NCBI GenBank assembly: GCA_963793275.1
Contig: CAWBZL010000004.1
Span: 1 to 64,000, forward strand
DNA: 64,000 nt
Direction: 5' to 3'
DNA from: Marinirhabdus sp963793275
GTDB taxonomy: Bacteria > Bacteroidota > Bacteroidia > Flavobacteriales > Flavobacteriaceae
Below the pieces are notes generated by a model. It ran no database searches and was not told where the DNA came from. It saw only the letters and a list, made by a program, of their open reading frames with translations. The translations under genes and the position numbers were made by a program. The first letter of the stretch is position 1; each line of letters opens with the position of its first letter. Positions 27,643 through 36,606 of the stretch are shown here, one piece after another.

Positions 27643-27978
27643 TTATTTCAAGTCCAATGAACCTTGTTTAAGATTCTTATTTTTTAAATATTTAATTTTT
27701 TCTTCTGCCACTTTCAGGATTTCGTTGGTATTTTCTTCTTCAATAATCTGATAAGCTACTTTGTCGCTAAAAAGAATAAGTCCAAGAGTTTTTTCCTCAA
27801 TTCCGAACAATTCCGCCAAAACTGGAAGCATTTCTTTATTAGCACTTCTTTCTCCACGTTCAATTTTCCCCAATGTTGATGGGTCAATGTCAAGTTTTGA
27901 TGCAACTTTTCTTATCGGAAGATTTTGGTCTTCCCTCAATTTCCGCAAGTACTCTCCAAACGATTGTTTCGTATTCAT
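27643..27978 (-). CDS. XRE-family controller protein
   Basis: A 111-residue protein with a Cro/CI-type HTH at residues 8-62: F-G-E-Y-L-R-K-L-R-E, LPIRKVASKLDIDPSTLGKI and E-R-G-E-R-S. This form is typical of R-M controllers. It is the first gene of the operon and has two palindromes overlapping its probable promoter, as expected for autoregulation. About 45 residues after the HTH are helical and of unknown use. Confidence 0.8.
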   Translation of the reverse strand: MNTKQSFGEYLRKLREDQNLPIRKVASKLDIDPSTLGKIERGERSANKEMLPVLAELFGIEEKTLGLILFSDKVAYQIIEEENTNEILKVAEEKIKYLKNKNLKQGSLDLK

Positions 27979-27991
27979 TTCCTTATATTTT

Positions 27992-28030
27992 TCCTGAAAA
28001 TATATTCAGGACAATAATTGTCCAAATGTA
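27992..28030 (-). promoter_or_regulatory. Promoter with two overlapping palindromic operators
   Basis: On the minus strand TACATTTG (28030-28023) matches the Bacteroidota -7 element TAnnTTTG. Just downstream, at the expected transcription start, lies the perfect palindrome GGACAATAATTGTCC (28009-28023, 7-1-7), and overlapping it TCCTGAA/TTCAGGA (27992-27998 and 28005-28011). The controller starts at 27978. The arrangement suggests repression by the controller protein. Confidence 0.6.
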
Positions 28031-28103
28031 GTTATTTTTTTTGGGTTCCAGTGAGAAGAGCGGTGGGAAACTTAAGCTCTAATGCTTTTTTGAGCGTTGG
28101 ATT

Positions 28104-28114
28104 TAGCGTTGGCT
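28104..28114. repeat. Direct repeat TAGCGTTGGCT, right copy
   Basis: Identical to 19639-19649. Between the controller operators and mobC (28031-28258) I see no gene, only this repeat and AT-rich sequence. Confidence 0.4.
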
Positions 28115-28258
28115 AAAAACAAATGTGCTTGAATATGCGGTTGGCTTTTCAGCTTGCAGGTATAGTTATATCGCAACTAAATATACATATATCACGTAAA
28201 TTTTTAGGGATAAAGAAGCTTATTAAGATATTCCGCTTTGAAAATTTATACTTCTCCA

Positions 28259-29843
28259 TCACTTAAAAATCGACTTCGCCTCATCATAAACCCGCTCAAA
28301 ATTAATCGCTAAATCTGCCTGAGAAAACTGCTTTGATTCCTGTGGTAGTTCCCTTTTAATGTCGGCTAATTTAAATTGTACTTTTTTATCCTTTCCATCA
28401 GCATAGGTAATAAATTCGCCTTGTTTTAACCTAAAGAAAACATCTGCTCTAATCTTGGGGATTTCCTTTTCGCCTGTGGTGATTCGTGTGTCAAAATCGA
28501 GATTATGACCACGGCTTATACTTTTCGTGGGATCTTTGATAATTTCAAAAAAGCGTTCGTAATATTTGGCGGTGTCTGGGTCGTTGACCTTTCCGAAAAA
28601 CTGGTAGGAAAGATTGCTTAAAATAGCTTTGCTCGCCTTATCGCCGTACATCATATCATTTTGAATTTTGTCCTGCATTACGTAAATGGTGGCAATATCG
28701 TAACTTCTAAGTGTTGCCGGAATACGGTGCATATTCAATAAACGAATCGTAGGTGCTTCTTCCATCAACAAGAAATGAAGGTTTAGAATTTCGCACACTC
28801 ATTTGCTTGGTAATGGTGTGAATAATTGTGGCGATAACAGGCGAATAGGATGTTTCATATTTTGGATTGTTTACCACGGAAATTATTGCAGGATTTTCCT
28901 CGCTATTGATATTCAATGGCACTTCGTCTGCGGATAGTGCCATAAAAATGCGTTGTGTACTAATTCGTTTCAGCGCATTTGCCAAGGTACTTTTTACACC
29001 AGCTGTCTGTCTATCCGAATCCTTTCCGCTAATAAAAGCATCTGCCATCGCTCTTGATGTGGTGTTGGTTTCCAGAAACTGGATAAGGCTATCGGTATCG
29101 AGCATTTGATAAATGGCTATCAAATGTGGTAACGTACAGTATTTGGGATAATCGCATTTCAGTTTCCAAATCAATCCACCAATCAAACCTTCAGCTGCAT
29201 CGTTAAAGAATTTTGTTGTTCCTGTTGTTCCGCTTTCTCTTTGTTCTAAAAGGTTTTCGATTAATACCCGTGAGACTTCGTTTACGCTTTCCTCGTTCTC
29301 TAAATAGCGTGGCGCAATAGGATTTACCCTATGGATGATTTTATCGAAGGAAATGACCTTAAACGGGATATCGCTATCCTTAAAAAGAGGATAAGCCATT
29401 TCGGTCAGTTCAAAATCCTTGTAGTCGTGAATGATTCCACAGAAAGTGCTCTTTCCGGAAATGTTTGAGAAATCCATAAACGACACTTTCGGTCTTTCCA
29501 CTTCCAGCAGAACCAATGATGGATGCGCCACGTTTAATGTTATCTAACTTGAAATTTCCTTTAGTCGTAGCAAAATTGACTTGATACTTTCTATTGCCAT
29601 TTTTTGGACGGTTTCAGTTTTATGCAGAAAAACATACAATCCTATATTAATTAGCATTAGAGGACATACCAGATATAGCAATATAGATACTAATTCATTC
29701 ACTTCAGTTAAATAGAAAACCAAGCACGAAAGCATTATAAAATTCAAGAAAAGCGCATACTTGCTCACTCGAAACATCGCATAAAAAACCATACTGGCCA
29801 CACCAATAATTGAAAGTATCGTTATGAGATTGTCTATTTCCAT
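28259..29843 (-). pseudogene. mobC: MobC/TraG-type coupling protein (VirD4-like), three frameshifts
   Basis: Three pieces make one coupling ATPase. The N-terminal membrane part (29843-29544) has three or four hydrophobic helices. After a shift near 29555 comes DNIKRGASIIGSAGSGKTES with a full Walker A. After a shift near 29460 the body continues CGIIHDYKDFELTEMAYPL. After a shift near 28795 it runs FLLMEEAPTIRLLN (Walker B region) to the end. The family delivers the relaxosome to the mating pore. It follows mobB by 3 nt. No in-frame stop was seen in the restored frames. Confidence 0.75.
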
Positions 29844-29846
29844 ACC

Positions 29847-30881
29847 CTAAATTCCTATTGAACTTGATTTGATGGCCACTTCTGCACCACGTCTTAATCG
29901 TTTGAAAATCCGAAGTGCGATTTGTGTTTGACTAACTGGAATACTTGGCACTATCGGTAATCCTGATTTGGTAATCATTTTAAACGCTAATGCTTTTTCG
30001 TTGGCTGGTAATTTCATTAAAGCTGCGAAATATAGATTTGGGCTTTTTACAAAATCCTTCCGTGCTTTGTAGGTCTCGGCAAAATTGCGTTTGTAGCCAA
30101 AAGTCTTGTCAAAGGTTTTTTCCGCTTTCTCAAAAAATTTATCTCGGTCAAAACCCCGTTTTACTGTTTCCCCATTCAACTTCACATCGGAAGCTTTGTA
30201 TTTGCTTCCGGGTGACAAACTAATCTGATTTGATAGCATCCTTTCGACTCACGATGATATGGATATGACTTTGGTTTCCATCTTTCGCCATTCCCTGGAC
30301 AATCCGTTTTCCATTTTGTTGATGTGGTGCTTGGCGTTCCAGTTTGGCGATTTCCTTTTTCATCCTTTTAATATTTCCTTCAGCTCGTCCTTCTTGAATA
30401 TTTCGTATTTCAGTTTTTAGCTGAAGTATTTTTGTGGCAAAAGGTTGGTTTTCTTTAACCTGAAAATCCGTTCCCTTAAATGTGCGTTGATGTTCAATTT
30501 TCGCATAGTATTTTATGTCGTCAATACTGATATCGGTCGCCCTTTAATTTCTCTATTAAATGAAGCCACATAATCTTTCATCAGCTCGCGAGTATATCTT
30601 TTTAAATCTTCACTACTGTTCTGAAGTTTTCGCAATTCATATTTTGATGGACTCACGGTAATCGAATAGAATCTTGGTTCGTGTTTTTCCAATTTTGCCG
30701 TGTTTCCATCTATTTCTTTGACCACTTCTTCAGCGGAAATCTCATCGCCATATTGGTTGAAAAAATGTTCCATATCCTGTTGTTCCAATCCTTGATTTTC
30801 TTTCTCTAAATAGCCCACAAAATCTGCTGAACTTTTGGAATAGTTACCGCCCATTTTTTGAGGTGTGATGGTGATATACAT
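29847..30881 (-). pseudogene. mobB: MobB relaxase/mobilisation protein, two frameshifts
   Basis: The first part (30881-30513) begins MYITITPQKMGGNYSKSS, with E-P-R-F-Y-S-I-T-V-S-P-S typical of Bacteroidota relaxases. After a shift near 30520 the frame reads DDIKYYAKIEHQRTFKGTD and reaches SHIHIIVSRKDA, the metal-binding HxH of the relaxase. After a shift near 30235 it continues SLSPGSKYKASDVKLNG to the stop at 29847. The relaxase nicks oriT and leads the strand into the recipient. Confidence 0.8.
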
Positions 30882-30893
30882 AGCTTAAAATAT

Positions 30894-31275
30894 TTAGAGT
30901 TGATTGCTTGGATTTTGCTTTTCGCGAAAGCGTACTTCCTTCTTTTCTTCGGCATATTTCTTTTCTACAATCAGCGGTTTTTTGTTCGGTTCTTCGGTTT
31001 CAAAAAGTGATTGTATCATCGCCACCGTAGGTTTGGTTTGTGTCTTTTCCACGTCCCTCATTATGGCGATAACTGCATTGATTCTTTTGAGTAATTTAGC
31101 TTCGATGGTTCGTCCCAGTTGGACCTAATTTTTCCTTTGGCGATATCTCGTTATAGAAGAAAAAATCAAGGATGTTTTCCATCGCTTCGGTGTGTGTTTT
31201 GAAGTGCTTTTTGAAAAATTCCTGAAATCTTTTGGCGGTTTTCCGTTTGAATCTAATAGTGATGAATGAGTCCAT
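30894..31275 (-). pseudogene. mobA: MobA relaxosome accessory protein, one frameshift
   Basis: From the ATG at 31275 it reads MDSFITIRFKRKTAKRFQEF and, after an extra G near 31115, R-T-I-E-A-K-L-L-K-R-I-N-A-V-I-A-I-M to a stop at 30894. The corrected length is about 126 residues, with a basic start and a helical middle, as in MobA-type DNA-binding partners of the relaxase. The gene order mobA-mobB-mobC is the usual one. Confidence 0.65.
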
Positions 31276-31295
31276 TTCCTTTCGCTTTTTTAAAG

Positions 31296-31490
31296 ATTTG
31301 ACGTAAATCCATCCCTGTTTACTGGTGTTTCAAGACCATTTGACGCAAATCGATGGATTTTTTATATCTACATTATTTTTAAGTTACTTAAAAATCAATA
31401 GATTAAAATGAAAATGGAATATGTAACACGGCGCAGCCCGTTACCCTCTTGCTATTCCTTTTCGTCACGCGCAAGCGTGACAAAAATCCA
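31296..31490. other. Candidate oriT region upstream of mobA
   Basis: In the 650 bp before mobA there is a 12-mer direct repeat TTTGACGTAAAT/TTTGACGCAAAT (about 31297 and 31339), an inverted pair AAATCCATC (31305-31313) / GATGGATTT (31352-31360), and a tight hairpin GTCACGC-gcaa-GCGTGAC (31464-31481). oriT normally lies beside the mob genes and has such repeats. The nick site cannot be placed. Confidence 0.45.
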
Positions 31491-31675
31491 TACAATCCAG
31501 CTAAAAAGCCGATTGCCATTTTCAGGGAAAATGATTTTCCGATATGTTATTTTTCGATGTGTACGGTTATCGGCGAAAGTCGAAAAGTGGATAACCCTAC
31601 TTAAATTTGAATGCTGAATTTCAGCGAAATAAAGATACGTTTTTTTATTGACTATATATTAATTGCATACAAAAA

Positions 31676-31696
31676 CACCTCTAAAATTTAGAGGTG
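31676..31696 (-). terminator. Rho-independent terminator
   Basis: Arms CACCTCTAA and TTAGAGGTG with a short loop are followed on the minus strand by TTTTTG. It ends the transcript of the small gene at 31719-31930. Confidence 0.7.
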
Positions 31697-31718
31697 CTTA
31701 CTTTTAATTTCATAAAAT

Positions 31719-31930
31719 TTATATGTTGAAAATGTATTTATAGGAATACAAATTCCGAAGTGCTTCTTCATCAAGCATTTTATCCAAATTGGTATTATGC
31801 TTTGTGGCATAATCCATATATCCTTGCCGTACTTTTCCTTTACTTCTTCTTTGGAATTGGCAATTAATCGCTCTTGCGTTTCGTGTTCAAATCGGTAAAA
31901 TTTAGATATATCATAACGTCCGATTTTTAG
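31719..31930 (-). pseudogene. Small ICE gene of unknown function, frameshifted
   Basis: Two frames join near 31825 by one missing base: RYDISKFYRFEHETQERL and SKEEVKEKYGKD, then Y-A-T-K-H-N-T-N-L-D-K-M-L-D-E-E-A-L-R-N. The product, about 65-70 residues, is acidic and helical. No clear start codon is visible; it may be coupled to the end of the upstream gene. I do not recognise the family. Confidence 0.35.
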
Positions 31931-32307
31931 TATTCGCTCGGTAACATCAGCGTATCATTTACAAAAAATAACCGCAGTTCATCGAGTGGAAAATCGGTTG
32001 CCCTGTAACCGTGTTTTTCCAAAATATTGTCGTTGCCATCGCTGTAAATTATCTCGGCTTCATAACCTGAATAATCCTGTTTTTCTTTGGGCAATCTTTT
32101 AAAATCGATGGTTACAAATTCGCTTCGGTTCATCAGACTTTTTGCAATTACTGACGTGTCCGTAATAAGCCAAAAGCATTCTGCTACTTCCGATAAATAT
32201 TTCAATCCGTCCGTAAAACGGGTTCGCAATAATGGGATTTGATAGAACATTTCTGTTCCCGTAAAGTATTGCAATCGCTCTTTTATTTCGTTAACTTGTG
32301 CTTTCAT
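31927..32307 (-). CDS. DUF6876-like ICE protein
   Basis: A 126-residue protein with the pattern of DUF6876: L-Q-Y-F-T-G-T-E near residue 12, F-T-D-G-L-K-Y-L-S-E-V-A, then C-F-W-L-I-T-D, and an acidic C-terminal half. Such proteins accompany ssb in Bacteroidota conjugative elements; their role is unknown. It starts after the ssb terminator, so it probably has its own promoter. Confidence 0.55.
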   Translation of the reverse strand: MKAQVNEIKERLQYFTGTEMFYQIPLLRTRFTDGLKYLSEVAECFWLITDTSVIAKSLMNRSEFVTIDFKRLPKEKQDYSGYEAEIIYSDGNDNILEKHGYRATDFPLDELRLFFVNDTLMLPSEY

Positions 32308-32336
32308 TGTACATATATTTAATGTGTGAATAATGA

Positions 32337-32378
32337 AAAAGAGGGCGCAACTTTCGACAGTTACGCCCTCTTTCTTTT
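32337..32378 (-). terminator. Strong terminator after ssb
   Basis: Arms AAAGAGGGCG and CGCCCTCTTT with a 15-nt loop, flanked by T and A runs, directly after the ssb stop on the minus strand. Confidence 0.8.
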
Positions 32379-32384
32379 TTAAGA

Positions 32385-32729
32385 TTACTTGTCGTTTTTG
32401 CTTCCAAGTAATAGGATTTCATCGGCTACAACTTCCGTTACATAGCGTTGTTCGTTATCATCAGTTGTGTAGCTTCGGGTTTTAAGTTTTCCCGTTATGC
32501 CAACTTCTTTGCCCTTTGCAACATACTTTTCAACGATTTCAGCAGTCTTGCCCCAAGCTACTACGGTGTGCCAGTTAGTGTCCGTTTGCTTTTCGCCTTT
32601 GCTGTCTTTGTAATACTCGTTCGTAGCGAGTGAGAAGCGGGCAACTTTTTTACCGCTTTCAAGGTTCGTAATGGTTGGCTCTTGTCCAACGTTTCCAATT
32701 AACTGTACGTGATTTCTAATAGTACTCAT
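32385..32729 (-). CDS. ssb: Single-stranded DNA-binding protein (ICE copy)
   Basis: A 114-residue OB-fold protein: N-H-V-Q-L-I-G-N-V-G, then R-F-S-L-A-T-N-E, W-H-T-V-V-A-W-G-K-T-A, and Y-V-A-K-G-K-E-V. The acidic C-terminal tail of chromosomal SSBs is absent, as is common in ICE copies. It probably coats the transferred or replicating strand. Upstream lies the structured noncoding segment. Confidence 0.9.
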   Translation of the reverse strand: MSTIRNHVQLIGNVGQEPTITNLESGKKVARFSLATNEYYKDSKGEKQTDTNWHTVVAWGKTAEIVEKYVAKGKEVGITGKLKTRSYTTDDNEQRYVTEVVADEILLLGSKNDK

Positions 32730-32800
32730 AATAAAAAGATTTGTGTCTGCTTTGTTACAGACTGGTTTATATTTCCCCTATTTGTTTTAAACTGAATTAA

Positions 32801-33137
32801 ATTTTAAGGGGTGTTTGTTCTTTTCTTCTGTGCACCGCACAATGGATAGAGTGGGTTTTGTCAAGACTTTTCGGGAATAAATCAGGTGTGTTTGCGACGT
32901 AGTAAAATCCTTGGATTTTCAAGGAAGTAGAAACCTTATTTTTCACTAAAACTTGTATAGTCTTGACAAGTTCCATAAGGGCATTAGCAATTCTTTTAAA
33001 CGCAGTTGCGTTTGAGCGTACCGACAGTTAAGCGAGATAAGTGGCTGTGTTTATATTAGAATTGGTTATGTCGTGCCTGTTTTTCGACTGTACCCGAAAA
33101 ACAACAAAGGCTTTATCCATTATAAACCCCTTAAAAT
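32801..33137 (+). ncRNA. Nested inverted repeats: candidate large structured RNA or origin
   Basis: Arms close around each other: ATTTTAAGGGGT (32801-32812) with ACCCCTTAAAAT (33126-33137); AATGGATAGAG (32841-32851) with CTTTATCCATT (33111-33121); TTTTCGGG (32868-32875) with CCCGAAAA (33093-33100). The second pair includes a G-U on a plus-strand RNA, which would be C-A on the minus. Inside are hairpins TCCTTG/CAAGGA (32908-32925) and AAACGCA/TGCGTTT (32998-33013). TTGTCAAGACT (32858-32868) also pairs with AGTCTTGACAA (32959-32969), which would form a pseudoknot. No gene is visible. Whether it acts as RNA or as a DNA origin is open. Confidence 0.5.
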
Positions 33138-33154
33138 GTGTAAGACAGCGGTTT

Positions 33155-33404
33155 GGTTTTTAAGGATTTTCGAGTGAGGGCTCAAGAAGACCGTGCCGAA
33201 AATCCTGTTAAGAAAACCGAAGCGATGACTTTCCGATGAAAAGCGGACTTAATTCACAATTTTGGCAAAGGAATGAAGTGTTCCTTCCCAGAGCATCGGG
33301 AAGGGTTAACGGAATGGAAAGCTAAAATTGGGTGATTGTGTCCAAGACTTTGGTAGTGAAGCTCTTTTCCCGTAATGAAGTGGTTGCCTGCTTTTTCAGC
33401 AGGC
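33155..33404. other. Further hairpins between the nested repeats and the efflux operon
   Basis: GGTTTT...GGATTTTCG (33155-33172) pairs with CGAAAATCC...AAAACC (33197-33218); CCTTCCC/GGGAAGG (33283-33304); GCCTGCT/AGCAGGC (33386-33404). No convincing coding frame. The whole of 32760-33450 thus holds only structured noncoding DNA. Confidence 0.5.
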
Positions 33405-33456
33405 GATCGCGGAATGTAGGGGAATGTGCTGAGTGGGATTGAAAATATCACAGCAT

Positions 33457-33493
33457 AAAAAACCCTCCTTATTCAGAACAAGAAGGGTTTTTA
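33457..33493 (-). terminator. Terminator of the efflux operon
   Basis: AAAACCCTCCTT and AAGAAGGGTTTT form an interrupted stem 18 bp after the efflux pump stop; a run of T follows on the minus strand. Confidence 0.8.
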
Positions 33494-33510
33494 TTACCGT
33501 AATGGACTGT

Positions 33511-36500
33511 TTACTTTTCCTTTTTTAATACTAACTGATACACGCAAGGAATTACTACCAAATTCAATATCGTAGCCGACAACAAGCCACCTAAAATTAC
33601 AACGGCCATTGGGCTTTGAATTTCACTTCCCGGTTCGCCACCTTTTAGAGCCAATGGTATCAATGCCAGACCTGTGGTAAAGGCAGTCATTAAAATAGGG
33701 TTTAATCTATCTAAAGCCCCAGCTTTTATCAACTGAAACCCTTGTATTCCTTCTTTTCTCAAATCTTCATATCGTGAAACCAATAAAATACCGTTACGTG
33801 TGGCAATACCAAACAAACTGATAAAACCTATGGTCGCTGCAATACTGATGATTCCTGACGTGAAATACACTATCAAGATACCACCAATTAATGCCAAAGG
33901 CAAATTGATTAATACTACAAATGCCAGTTTTACATCCTTAAATTCATAATATAATAACAGGAAAATGATGGCTATTGCAATTATGGCTGTTATCAAAAGC
34001 AATTGTGATGCTTTGGATTCACTTTCAAATTGTCCGCCATATTGTACACGATAACCTTCTGGCATATTCACATTGTTGGCAACCACTTCCTTTATTTCGT
34101 TAACGGCACCACGTAAATCCCTGCCTTGAACATTGGCTGCTACCACAATCTTACGTTGTACATCTTCTCGATTGATAGTGTTTGGACTGCTTACAGATTG
34201 AACGGTTGCTAATTCGCCCAAAGTGGTTTGACCACCATTGGGTAAACTTATTATGGTGTTACTGATATTCTCAATATTGTCCCGAAACGGTTTTTCATAG
34301 CGTACTACCAAATCAAAATATTGTTGTCCTTCATAAATTTCGCCTGCTTCTTCGCCTGCAAAAGCAATATCCACTTGTTCCATCAAATTACCAACGGTCA
34401 TACCATAAGCCGAAAGAATCTGGCGTTTGGGTTTGATGCGTATTTGTGGTACTTCAATTTGTTGGTCAACTGCAACATCTGCCAATCCATCAATATTTTT
34501 GATTTTCTGTTCTACACTTTTACCAACTTCAAACAAACGTTGTAAATCGGAACCAAATATCTTTATGGCAATATTGGCACGTGTGCCCGAAAGCATATGG
34601 TCAATACGGTGTGCGATGGGTTGTCCTAATGTGATATTAACACCAGGTGCGATGCTCAATTTATTTCGGACTTCTTCAAAGAACTCTTCTTTGGTTTTGT
34701 CTTCGAGAACAAAGGGCACATCAATTTCCGAAGCATTAACACCTTGTGCGTGTTCGTCCAGTTCGGCACGTCCTTGTCTTCGAGTAACGACCTCTACTTC
34801 GGGCATATCCAATAAAATGGTCTCTATTAACTTTCCAGTCTTATTACTTTCTTCCAAAGACATTCCCGGTGGACCAACCACACTAATTACCAATGAACCT
34901 TCATTAAATTCTGGAAGAAAACTTCTTCCCAATTGCGTTACAACCAGAAGACTTAATACAAATGCAATGACAGTTACGCCTATAATGGTTTTAGGTATTC
35001 GTGTCGCTCGTTCCAGAAGATTGCCATAATGTTTCTGCAACAAACGCTCTACTTTTGTACCATCAGCCTGTTTGTTTAGAAGCTTCTCATTGTCCAATAA
35101 ATAAGAACATAAAATTGGGGTTACAGTTACAGCAACAATCAATGAGGTCAATACTGACGTTACAAATGCAATTCCCAGCGGTTGCAATAATCGACCTTCC
35201 ATTCCGCTTAAAAAGAATAAGGGAACAAATGATACTATAATGATAAGCGTAGCAATAATAATAGAACTTCTTATTTCTACTGAAGCATCACGCACTACTT
35301 TTATTGTCGATTCCCGTTCTGCTTTTGGTTTTCTGATATTTTCGCGCAAACGTTTATACACATTTTCTACATCGATGATGGCATCATCTACCAACGCACC
35401 AATAGCAATTGCCATACCACCCAAACTCATTGTATTTATGGTGTAACCCAACCATTTTAATATGATGATGGAAACCAATAATGAAATAGGGATAGCCAGC
35501 AAGGAAATAACGGTAGTCCTCCAGTTCATTAAAAAGATGAACAGGATAATCATTACAAAAAACGCACCTTCTAGAAGAGTCATATTTAGATTACTAATAG
35601 AAGCATCTATGAAATCGGACTGTCTAAAGATTTGGCTTTTGATGTTGACACCTTTTGGCAAGGTTGTTTCCAAGTCTGCAATGGCTTCGTCCAAGCGGTC
35701 TGTCAACTCCAAGGTATTCACATCGGGTTGCTTTGAAATGGTCAGAATCACAGCGGGTTTTGCATTTAATGAACCGTCGCCAATTTTATCGGCAGCTCCA
35801 ATTTGTACAGTTGCCACATCTTTTATTTTGATGGTTTGACCATTCACTTCCTTAAGAACCGCTTCTTGTAAATCTTCAAGCGCATACGCTCTACCGCTTC
35901 CCTTTATGATATACTGATTGCCATATTGGTTTATAATACCACCGGGCGCATTTTGGTTTGCTTCCTTGACGTGTTCCACCAATTCTGATAGGCTCACATC
36001 GTAATACTTCATCTTTTCGGGATTGGCAAATACCTGATATTGCTTGTAATCGCCACCAATGACCACCACATTTGCAATACCGCCAATGGCTTTTATGCGA
36101 GGTCTGATTGTCCAATCTGATAAGGTTCGTAATTCCATAGGCGATAAGCTATCGGACGTTACGCCCAGTAACATTATTTCGCCCATAATAGATGAAATAG
36201 GTGCCATTGTTGGTGCACCGATGCCTTCGGGTAAATTTTCCCGTACCATCGGGATGCGTTCACTTACAATTTGTCGTGCCCGATAAATATCGGTTCCCCA
36301 TTCAAATTCTACCCAAACAATGGAAACACCTGCTGCCGATGACGAACGGATTCGTCTCACATTGGGCGAACCGTTTAAGGCAGTTTCCAGTTGATAGGTT
36401 ACTAATTTTTCTACTTCTTCAGATTCCATTCCGTGCGCTTCGGTAAGAATGGTTACCGTTGGTGCCGTAAGGTCTGGGAATACATCGACGTTCATTGTAC

Positions 36501-36594
36501 GTGCATAATACACGCCCAACACACTCAATGCAACCGCTCCCAATAGAATGAGCAATCTGTTTTGAAGTGAAATTGATAATATTTTATTTAACAT
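33511..36594 (-). CDS. cusA: CusA/CzcA-type heavy-metal RND efflux pump
   Basis: A 1027-residue proton-driven inner-membrane transporter with the RND plan: a first helix near residue 10, a large periplasmic loop, six helices with the heavy-metal-family block G-A-L-V-D-D-A-I-I-D-V-E-N near 400-413, a second loop and six helices ending I-P-C-V-Y-Q-L. It works with the adaptor and TolC-like genes upstream in the same operon, 12 nt after the adaptor stop. Metal specificity (Cu, Ag, Zn, Co) cannot be read reliably. The frame is intact. Confidence 0.9.
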   Translation of the reverse strand: MLNKILSISLQNRLLILLGAVALSVLGVYYARTMNVDVFPDLTAPTVTILTEAHGMESEEVEKLVTYQLETALNGSPNVRRIRSSSAAGVSIVWVEFEWGTDIYRARQIVSERIPMVRENLPEGIGAPTMAPISSIMGEIMLLGVTSDSLSPMELRTLSDWTIRPRIKAIGGIANVVVIGGDYKQYQVFANPEKMKYYDVSLSELVEHVKEANQNAPGGIINQYGNQYIIKGSGRAYALEDLQEAVLKEVNGQTIKIKDVATVQIGAADKIGDGSLNAKPAVILTISKQPDVNTLELTDRLDEAIADLETTLPKGVNIKSQIFRQSDFIDASISNLNMTLLEGAFFVMIILFIFLMNWRTTVISLLAIPISLLVSIIILKWLGYTINTMSLGGMAIAIGALVDDAIIDVENVYKRLRENIRKPKAERESTIKVVRDASVEIRSSIIIATLIIIVSFVPLFFLSGMEGRLLQPLGIAFVTSVLTSLIVAVTVTPILCSYLLDNEKLLNKQADGTKVERLLQKHYGNLLERATRIPKTIIGVTVIAFVLSLLVVTQLGRSFLPEFNEGSLVISVVGPPGMSLEESNKTGKLIETILLDMPEVEVVTRRQGRAELDEHAQGVNASEIDVPFVLEDKTKEEFFEEVRNKLSIAPGVNITLGQPIAHRIDHMLSGTRANIAIKIFGSDLQRLFEVGKSVEQKIKNIDGLADVAVDQQIEVPQIRIKPKRQILSAYGMTVGNLMEQVDIAFAGEEAGEIYEGQQYFDLVVRYEKPFRDNIENISNTIISLPNGGQTTLGELATVQSVSSPNTINREDVQRKIVVAANVQGRDLRGAVNEIKEVVANNVNMPEGYRVQYGGQFESESKASQLLLITAIIAIAIIFLLLYYEFKDVKLAFVVLINLPLALIGGILIVYFTSGIISIAATIGFISLFGIATRNGILLVSRYEDLRKEGIQGFQLIKAGALDRLNPILMTAFTTGLALIPLALKGGEPGSEIQSPMAVVILGGLLSATILNLVVIPCVYQLVLKKEK

Positions 36595-36606
36595 TTCTCT
36601 TCGTTT

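Noticed and set aside
31408..31617. 69-codon frame upstream of mobA
   Set aside because: It spans the hairpin and repeats of the candidate oriT and has no recognisable protein features.
33254..33451. 65-codon minus-strand frame in the structured region
   Set aside because: It runs through several perfect hairpins; base pairing explains the sequence better than coding.
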